Positions 59,118-64,000 of a stretch of 64,000 bases of DNA are shown here, piece after piece; the first letter of the stretch is position 1, and every line of letters begins with the position of its first letter. A program made the position numbers and the translations under genes. Under the pieces are notes generated by a model, which saw only the letters and a list, made by a program, of their open reading frames with translations, was not told the DNA's origin and did no database searches. This DNA comes from Heterostelium album PN500 (taxonomy: Eukaryota; Evosea; Eumycetozoa; Acytosteliales; Acytosteliaceae): assembly GCF_000004825.1 (NCBI RefSeq), contig NW_008805068.1, positions 186,001 to 250,000 on the forward strand. Direction: 5' to 3'.

Positions 59118-61080
59118 TTATACAGTAAATTGTTTAAGTAAATCAAACATTCTGTTATTTGCTAATTCTGGAATGGTAATAAAGTATTGATTAATAAAGT
59201 GTTTCTGTTTATAGTCAAAATCATTCTTCACAATCCAAACAAAAATATCTTTAGTAAAGTGACAAGAGTTTTGGAATTGGGTTCTGAGACCGGATTCAGC
59301 CCATTTGCTAGCGTGTTTTGAACCAATAGTAACCTGGAAAGCAGACAGAGTCTTTGAGGAAGGATTCCAGAAGAACCAATCAGCCACCTTGTAGTTATAG
59401 GCACGAAGAATGATAAGTGAGGGCTTAGACCAATCGATTTGTGATAAATCATTTTGAGCCACGATATATTGGACTATGTCCCATGCAAAGACGACTTGTG
59501 AACAAAGGGTAAATTTATAGCAGGTAACACCTTTTCTGTCATCTGTTTCTGTCACCTGTGAGGGCTGCACTTGTAAGAGGTTGTGTTCCAACAATGTATC
59601 AATAAGATATTTCTCTAGGATTCTTCCAACAGCATCTTTGGTCAACGATATCTTCTTGGAAAAGACAGATTGATAAAACTCTTGTACAACGAGATGGGTG
59701 GGTGTCATATAACGCTTAATTAGAATATCTCTGACCAATGGGAAAAGCGGCAATATGAGGTCTTCCTGACTTTTGTACAATAGTAGTTGGTTGAGAAATA
59801 TTGATTCGTCTGTTACAGGTACATTGTGTTGCATAAATACAATTGCTCTTCTATAATCTTTGTGAAGAATGTCGGTTGTAAGGAACTCTTTAGAAAAGTA
59901 ATTGTCTTGTTGAGTGATCAGTGATTTTCGCCACGACTTATACGATGTGAGAACATTATTGAAGGTGGAGCCTTGTGTTTGTTCTTGTACTTGTGATTGT
60001 GATTGTGATTGTGATTGTGATTGTGATTGTGATTGTGATTGTGATTGTGATTGTGATTGTGATTGTGATTGTGATTGTGATTGTGATTGTGATTGTGATT
60101 GTTGATTCTGTTGTTTCTTTTGTTCGTCTAATATATATTTGAGTTCAATTCTAATATTTAGATTGATTAGTAATCTACTCTAATTTTTGGATTGAACTAA
60201 ACTTACGGAAAAAAATTGGTGAGATCTTTGATGGTCTGTATATCACTACTTGTGAGGTTGCCGAGATCTTGTTTGTGAATTTCTACCCATTCCTTGAATT
60301 CATTGTCACAGAAACCATCAAAAAAGTAAAACACAGGCCATTCATTGTCCTTGGCAACTTTGAGATAGTAATTGTTTTTTGCAGAACCAGATACAACTAC
60401 GAGATTATTACACCAACGAATATTGTTGACAAGATAACTCTCTACTATTGAAAAGGGACAACTTGTTCTTTGAGAGTTGGTGAGAGAGTTGTGTTGATCA
60501 AAGATAAAATATACACAGAGATCTTGATCATTGCAATAAACTGATAATTGATCCATAAACAAGTATAACTGTTCTTCATTTATGATTGAATAGTAAGTGT
60601 CTCTAATAAATGAATCTCCTGCCAGACCAAATCCAGTTTCCAGAGCCTCTACGAAAAAAAGATAGGGATCACCAGCTGTCCAATTTGCACAGTCTTGGAT
60701 GTATATGACACGATTGTTTGGTGCTTCAACTCGGAGTTTGACAACTATTTGATAAATGGAATGTGATTTACCTACTCCCTGTGGTCCTTGAATGTAAACT
60801 CCTCTTGAGTTGCGATAATTTGATTTGATGAACGTGTGTAATTTGTTTGTAATATCTCTGTTCACCAACTTTAGAGTGTTATCGTCGGTAAACTCAAACC
60901 TCATACGAGATGATATCAGTGCACTGAGAGGATCACGTGGTAGAGATACAATAGGACCATCAAACTTGGACTTTTTCATAGATTCCATGACTTTCTCAAT
61001 CTCAGACCCTAAACTTTTCCTAGGAAAGCTTTCAACTAAGAAAAAAAAGGAATATTAGCTAGCCAGAGTGTTCTTTTTGT

Positions 61081-61152
<72 letters not shown>

Positions 61153-61581
61153 ATTGATTGACAAACAAATAGTGATAATAATAATAATAGTATATAAAAT
61201 TGCAATTGTACATGGAAAACTTCAAGTTAGATTTAAGGCATGTCAAGAGAGTGAGAGACTTTATATGGATGTGTAATTATTAAATAATGTGTATCAGTGT
61301 AACATCTTGCTATTTATGTATGGTATTGTATAGCTTTAAAATATGTATTTGTTTATAAGTGTTTGTTGGTGTAGATGTATACCTGCATCCGTGATCATCT
61401 TATTGAGGTATTTGTCAAGGCGATCAGGAGTACGAGCATCAGCTGCGCCGTAGGCATTGATGATGTATGTTGCTTTATCCTTTGACTTCTTGAGGATGTC
61501 TATGCACTTGTCCTTCAAATATGTCGAGAGGCGAGAGGCTTCGATGGTAGCGAGAGCAACTTTGGTGTTATCATCAGCCAT
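59118..61581 (-). CDS. Crinkler-RHS-type protein: P-loop NTPase plus nuclease-like domain
   Basis: Exons 61581-61383, 61035-60207 and 60150-59118 give 686 residues and look whole. A small N-terminal helical domain (about 1-66) is followed by a P-loop NTPase: Walker A GPQGVGKS at 150-157 and a Walker B-like VYFIFDQHNS with Asp near 246. A long Gln-Ser repeat linker and a C-terminal domain come next. That domain's ADWFFW (Asp near 600) and FQVTIGSKH (Gln near 615) fit the degenerate PD-(D/E)XK nuclease of Crinkler-RHS (CR) effectors. Such proteins are known from oomycetes, chytrids, trypanosome RHS and amoebae, and are proposed to act in the nucleus in conflict with other organisms or elements. 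The role here is inference. Confidence 0.7.
59991..60102. repeat. Hexanucleotide repeat (TGTGAT)n coding Gln-Ser
   Basis: About 18 near-perfect 6-bp units inside exon 3 of the Crinkler-type gene. On the minus strand they encode alternating Gln and Ser. The purity suggests recent expansion and length variation between strains. Confidence 0.9.
61081..61152. repeat. Trinucleotide (ATG)n microsatellite
   Basis: About 23 uninterrupted units within the first intron (61382-61036) of the Crinkler-type gene, on the opposite strand. Confidence 0.95.
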
Positions 61582-61973
61582 GTTGGTATGATGCACACTA
61601 ATGTTTGGTTGTGAGTGTAAATGTTGTCTTGTATTGTATATATCTAAATGTGAGAAATGATGTAATAAGTAAGTTGGTGAAGGGAATATGAAAAAAGAAA
61701 ATTTGGGGGAAAAATAAATAAAATAAAAAATAATAAACCAAATTCCAATCTCATAACTAAATTTGGGATAAATTGTCAATCAACACACACATTAGTTATT
61801 TGAATGATAACTCCCTCATTATGCCACCTTGATGTATGTTATCTCATTGGAAACAAGTGAATGATGTCAATCGAGACTACAATTGGAGGGTCTGAAAGAA
61901 TCATACAAATTCCCAATCATTCTTCAATTTTCTTTTTTCCAAACAGATACACAAAAGAAGAAGTATAACAATA
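61582..61973. other. Divergent promoter spacer
   Basis: AT-rich spacer between the Crinkler-type gene and the small plus-strand gene. An open frame extends upstream of the Crinkler ATG, but its composition is non-coding. Confidence 0.4.
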
Positions 61974-62482
61974 ATGAGCACTCATCAAACATTATCTAAA
62001 TTAAGTCATCATTCAATTAAACAACATCCAGAGCTATACCATACAACTGTACATGGAAAGAAGACATTGATTCACAATCCAGTTTCAATTATATCAGAGA
62101 CATCACATCAAGTAAGATGGAAATTCATAATCTTTAAGGACAAAGCAATATCGACATCTGAAAGATGTAAGTAAAATGAAATTTTTTTAAAAACAAATGA
62201 AAAGCACAAAATTAACTTTTGTTTCTCAAGAGAATAAATCAATTTAAATATTAGATCACCACCCATTTATTTATCTTTTTGGTGTAGAGAGTTCTGGAGT
62301 TGGTGAATATTCAAAATTTTGAGAATCGATGCATAAACCTGATTCCAACGATGGGATCATACTTAGATCTAAAAGTGAATCGTCTGCTGCAGAAAATGAA
62401 CAAAAAACACTGGAACAACTGCAAACTTCTCACCACTAAGTTACCTGCTTTCCTAGAACATCTCTCTTACAGACCATTCTGA
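61974..62482 (+). CDS. Small two-exon gene, unknown
   Basis: Exons 61974-62166 and 62292-62482 give 127 residues (MSTHQTLSKLSHHSIKQH start, LLTTKLPAFLEHLSYRPF end). The donor is GTAAGT. The acceptor that keeps the frame is the second of two close AGs (62290-62291). The product is basic and helical with no recognised domain. It lies in the accessory region beside the Crinkler-type gene. Confidence 0.4.
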
Positions 62483-62853
62483 TTATATAAAATAAATGAA
62501 AGATTGGCAAGGTAGGTATCTTGGAATGATAATTTATTGGTTGTATCAATATATTCTTATCCAATTTATACGAGAAGAATATGTAATAACCGGTTGGAAG
62601 TCTTTCAATTTGGATAATATAGTGATAAAAATGATACTAATTGGATAGTATGTTATGTGTTTCTGATGGTTGTATAGGGAAGGGCTGCGAGAGTCATTCT
62701 CTGAATTAGGTGTACTACTAAACAGTTGGAATTTTATAAAGTGATCCTGGTTGGATAGAAAATTTATTGTTGTTTGACAGGTTGTTGTAAAATGAGCTGC
62801 GAGAAGTGAGTTATTTAGCTGAGTGGGAGCTGCGAGGAGGATCAACTTACGAA

Positions 62854-63130
62854 CTAGGGCAATGGTGCTGGCAACGCAATAAACAACGCATACTGGATGA
62901 CTTTCTTCACTTGCTTGGATATCTTGGAAGCTTTCTTCTTCTTCTCGGTGAGATAATTCTGTTCTCTGAATGTGTCGTACCGATCTTTAGGAAGGACGAA
63001 ATACAAGTATATTGTGCCACCCCAGTTCCGAGTTGATCGATGATATCGGACAGTTTGTTCATCACTGGTGGATGCTCATTCGAGGTGGTGACATGAAACA
63101 GCTGGTTGGGTTTGATCAAAGAAGGGAAAC
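62854..63130 (-). pseudogene. Fossil fragment of a Crinkler-type nuclease domain
   Basis: A minus-strand stretch resembles the C-terminal domain of Crinkler-RHS proteins: LFHVTTSNEHPPVMNKL corresponds to the FQVT...H region, followed by a strand and basic tail like LYFVLPKDRYDTF. It is broken (at least one break) and lacks the NTPase and N-terminal parts. It lies 1.3 kb from the apparently whole gene of the same class but is not a close copy of it. Age is hard to judge; the motifs are still legible. Confidence 0.5.
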
Positions 63131-63250
63131 AAATAAATGAATTTTGTGTGAGGTTTATAAAGTTTTTTTGGAAAATAAATAAAATAAAAAATAAATAAAC
63201 AAAATCCAAACACTGACTGTTTAATTAAATAGAACTTCCATCCATAGTAG

Positions 63251-63367
63251 AAGAAACCCCTGAATTCAAGATATGGCTACAAAGATGACATCTTCCGTTC
63301 TCTCAACGTAGAACCATCTGCACCACCAACACTATCAGACAAAGACATGGATATAGATTCCTGTTAA
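63251..63367 (+). CDS. Possible terminal exon, unknown
   Basis: After an AG at 63249-63250 a 38-residue frame reads KKPLNSRYGYKDDIFRSL... and ends DKDMDIDSC with TAA. The composition is coding-like. The upstream exon was not identified; it may belong to the gene at 61974 or be a relic. Confidence 0.25.
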   Translation, partial: KKPLNSRYGYKDDIFRSLNVEPSAPPTLSDKDMDIDSC

Positions 63368-63370
63368 CAA

Positions 63371-63402
<32 letters not shown>

Positions 63403-63660
63403 GTACACAATTAACTAACATTCTAATATATTGTTGGTGCGAGATATTAAGTTTTTCATAATCAGTTGTATCAATGCTTATTTTAAATCTAAAAAAATCT
63501 TATAAGTAAATTGCTATTTATACACAGTGAAGTTTCACAGCACTTGATCAAAGAAGTCTATAAAAAAAAAAAAAAAAAAAAATTCAATATATACACAGTG
63601 TATTAAATTTTTTTATAAATAATTTGATTCACTAGTGTGAGAATCTGTTGATTGAACCTT
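63368..63660. repeat. Low-complexity intergenic with (CAA)n and A tract
   Basis: (ACA)n of about 10 units at 63370-63400 and an A run of about 20 at 63561-63581. A short direct repeat, ATACACAGTG, occurs at 63520 and 63591. No gene is seen. Confidence 0.6.
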
Positions 63661-63819
63661 TCATTTGACGATAACTTTTTGTCGTGGTTTTGGTATAAAA
63701 AGATCCTCAAGGTATTGAGGTTTTATTCTGTTGATGGGGAGAATCTCGTCTGAATTGTCATCATACAGGACATGAACCATACCATCTTTGATTTCTGTAC
63801 AAGTTCCTGGATGCCAGGT
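63661..63819 (-). CDS. Possible Tudor/SH3-like C-terminal exon
   Basis: A 52-residue minus-strand frame from an acceptor-like CAG to a TGA stop reads WHPGTCTEIKDGMVHVLYDD, then EILPINRIKP, resembling Tudor or SH3-like barrels with a YDD core. It is followed by a basic tail. No upstream exon can be assigned, because the plus-strand ORF that begins at 63811 occupies that DNA. It may be a relic. Confidence 0.3.
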   Translation of the reverse strand, partial: TWHPGTCTEIKDGMVHVLYDDNSDEILPINRIKPQYLEDLFIPKPRQKVIVK

Positions 63820-64000
63820 CTGCTTCAAGGGTTAACAGATATAGGAGAAAGAGAAGAAGAGTACACTGACGATTCACATGATGGAGAAGACAACACATTA
63901 ACACCAATGAAACAAGGATTACAGTTACACTTGCCATCATTGAATATCATTGCTGGAATGACAGAGTCTGGACAAGACAAACCTATTGAATCTATTGATC
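63811..64000 (+). CDS. Acidic protein, partial at window end
   Basis: An open frame from ATG 63811 to the window end reads MPGLLQGLTDIGEREEEYTD, then acidic and Gln/Leu-rich sequence without a stop. The composition is coding-like. The start is uncertain, since the frame is open upstream to 63740. Not recognised. Confidence 0.4.
   Translation, partial: MPGLLQGLTDIGEREEEYTDDSHDGEDNTLTPMKQGLQLHLPSLNIIAGMTESGQDKPIESID

Noticed and set aside
1-64000. CRISPR arrays, bacterial operons and ribosome-binding sites
   Set aside because: The window is eukaryotic. Introns, poly-Asn tracts and family content exclude a prokaryotic reading, and the short repeats found are simple microsatellites.

Overview
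The window is nuclear DNA of a social amoeba (Dictyostelid). The signs are an AT-rich genome with long A and T tracts, short AT-rich introns (about 60-200 nt, donor GTAAGT or GTATGT), Asn/Gln/Ser homopolymers in proteins, tiny divergent genes that look like the hssA/2C/7E family, and dictyostelid-type multigene families (ankyrin, B-box/kelch). Coding exons are richer in G+C than I would expect for Dictyostelium discoideum, so a group 2 dictyostelid such as Heterostelium/Polysphondylium is my guess. This is inference; no search was run. Exon joins below were worked out by hand from reading frame and GT-AG borders.

Layout. 1-2.86 kb is a long upstream region with one candidate structured RNA. 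2.86-6.1 kb is a SHAQKYF-class Myb regulator. 6.5-7.3 kb is a hemerythrin-like gene. 7.8-13.0 kb is an ankyrin-repeat family cluster with a decayed copy between two whole genes. 13.6-19.1 kb holds two divergent pairs of very small hssA-like genes, made by a segmental duplication and flanking a B-box/kelch-like gene. 19.3-22.8 kb is a USP16/45-type deubiquitinase. 24.1-26.2 kb is a FYVE-pseudokinase-WH2 protein (Slob/PXK type). 26.4-27.1 kb is a TIR-bounded insertion. 27.8-30.3 kb is a C2-AGC kinase. 30.8-32.7 kb is chaperonin subunit CCT5. 32.8-36.7 kb is an RNF123/KPC1-like SPRY-RING ubiquitin ligase in 12 exons. 36.9-37.5 kb is a small helical protein. 37.7-41.7 kb holds three tandem secreted-protein paralogs of unknown function, with an inverted broken fourth copy at 46.4-47.0 kb. 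42.5-43.5 kb is a SYP7-like Qc-SNARE. 44.0-46.2 kb holds unrecognised, partly broken genes. 47.4-49.0 kb is ribosomal protein L8. 49.8-51.1 kb is twinfilin, followed by BolA (51.3-51.8), COMMD5 (52.0-52.8), COQ10 (53.0-53.95) and JTB (54.7-55.5). 56.1-57.8 kb is an F-box/armadillo-like gene. 58.6 kb is tRNA-Asn(GTT). 59.1-61.6 kb is a Crinkler-RHS-type P-loop NTPase plus nuclease gene. 61.8-64.0 kb is a patchwork of small genes and relics, including a broken Crinkler nuclease fragment.

How it fits together. Most of the window is a housekeeping block: proteostasis (CCT5, USP, SPRY-RING E3, COMMD5, F-box), membrane traffic and lipid signalling (FYVE/WH2 protein, SYP7 SNARE, AGC kinase), translation (L8, tRNA), actin (twinfilin) and mitochondria (BolA3, COQ10). 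It is interrupted by lineage-specific accessory clusters at 7.8-19.1, 37.7-47.2 and 57.8-64 kb, where duplication, inversion and decay concentrate. The most unusual material is the duplicated bidirectional small-gene units, the secreted-protein array with a template-switch scar in its inverted copy, and the Crinkler-type gene beside its own relic.
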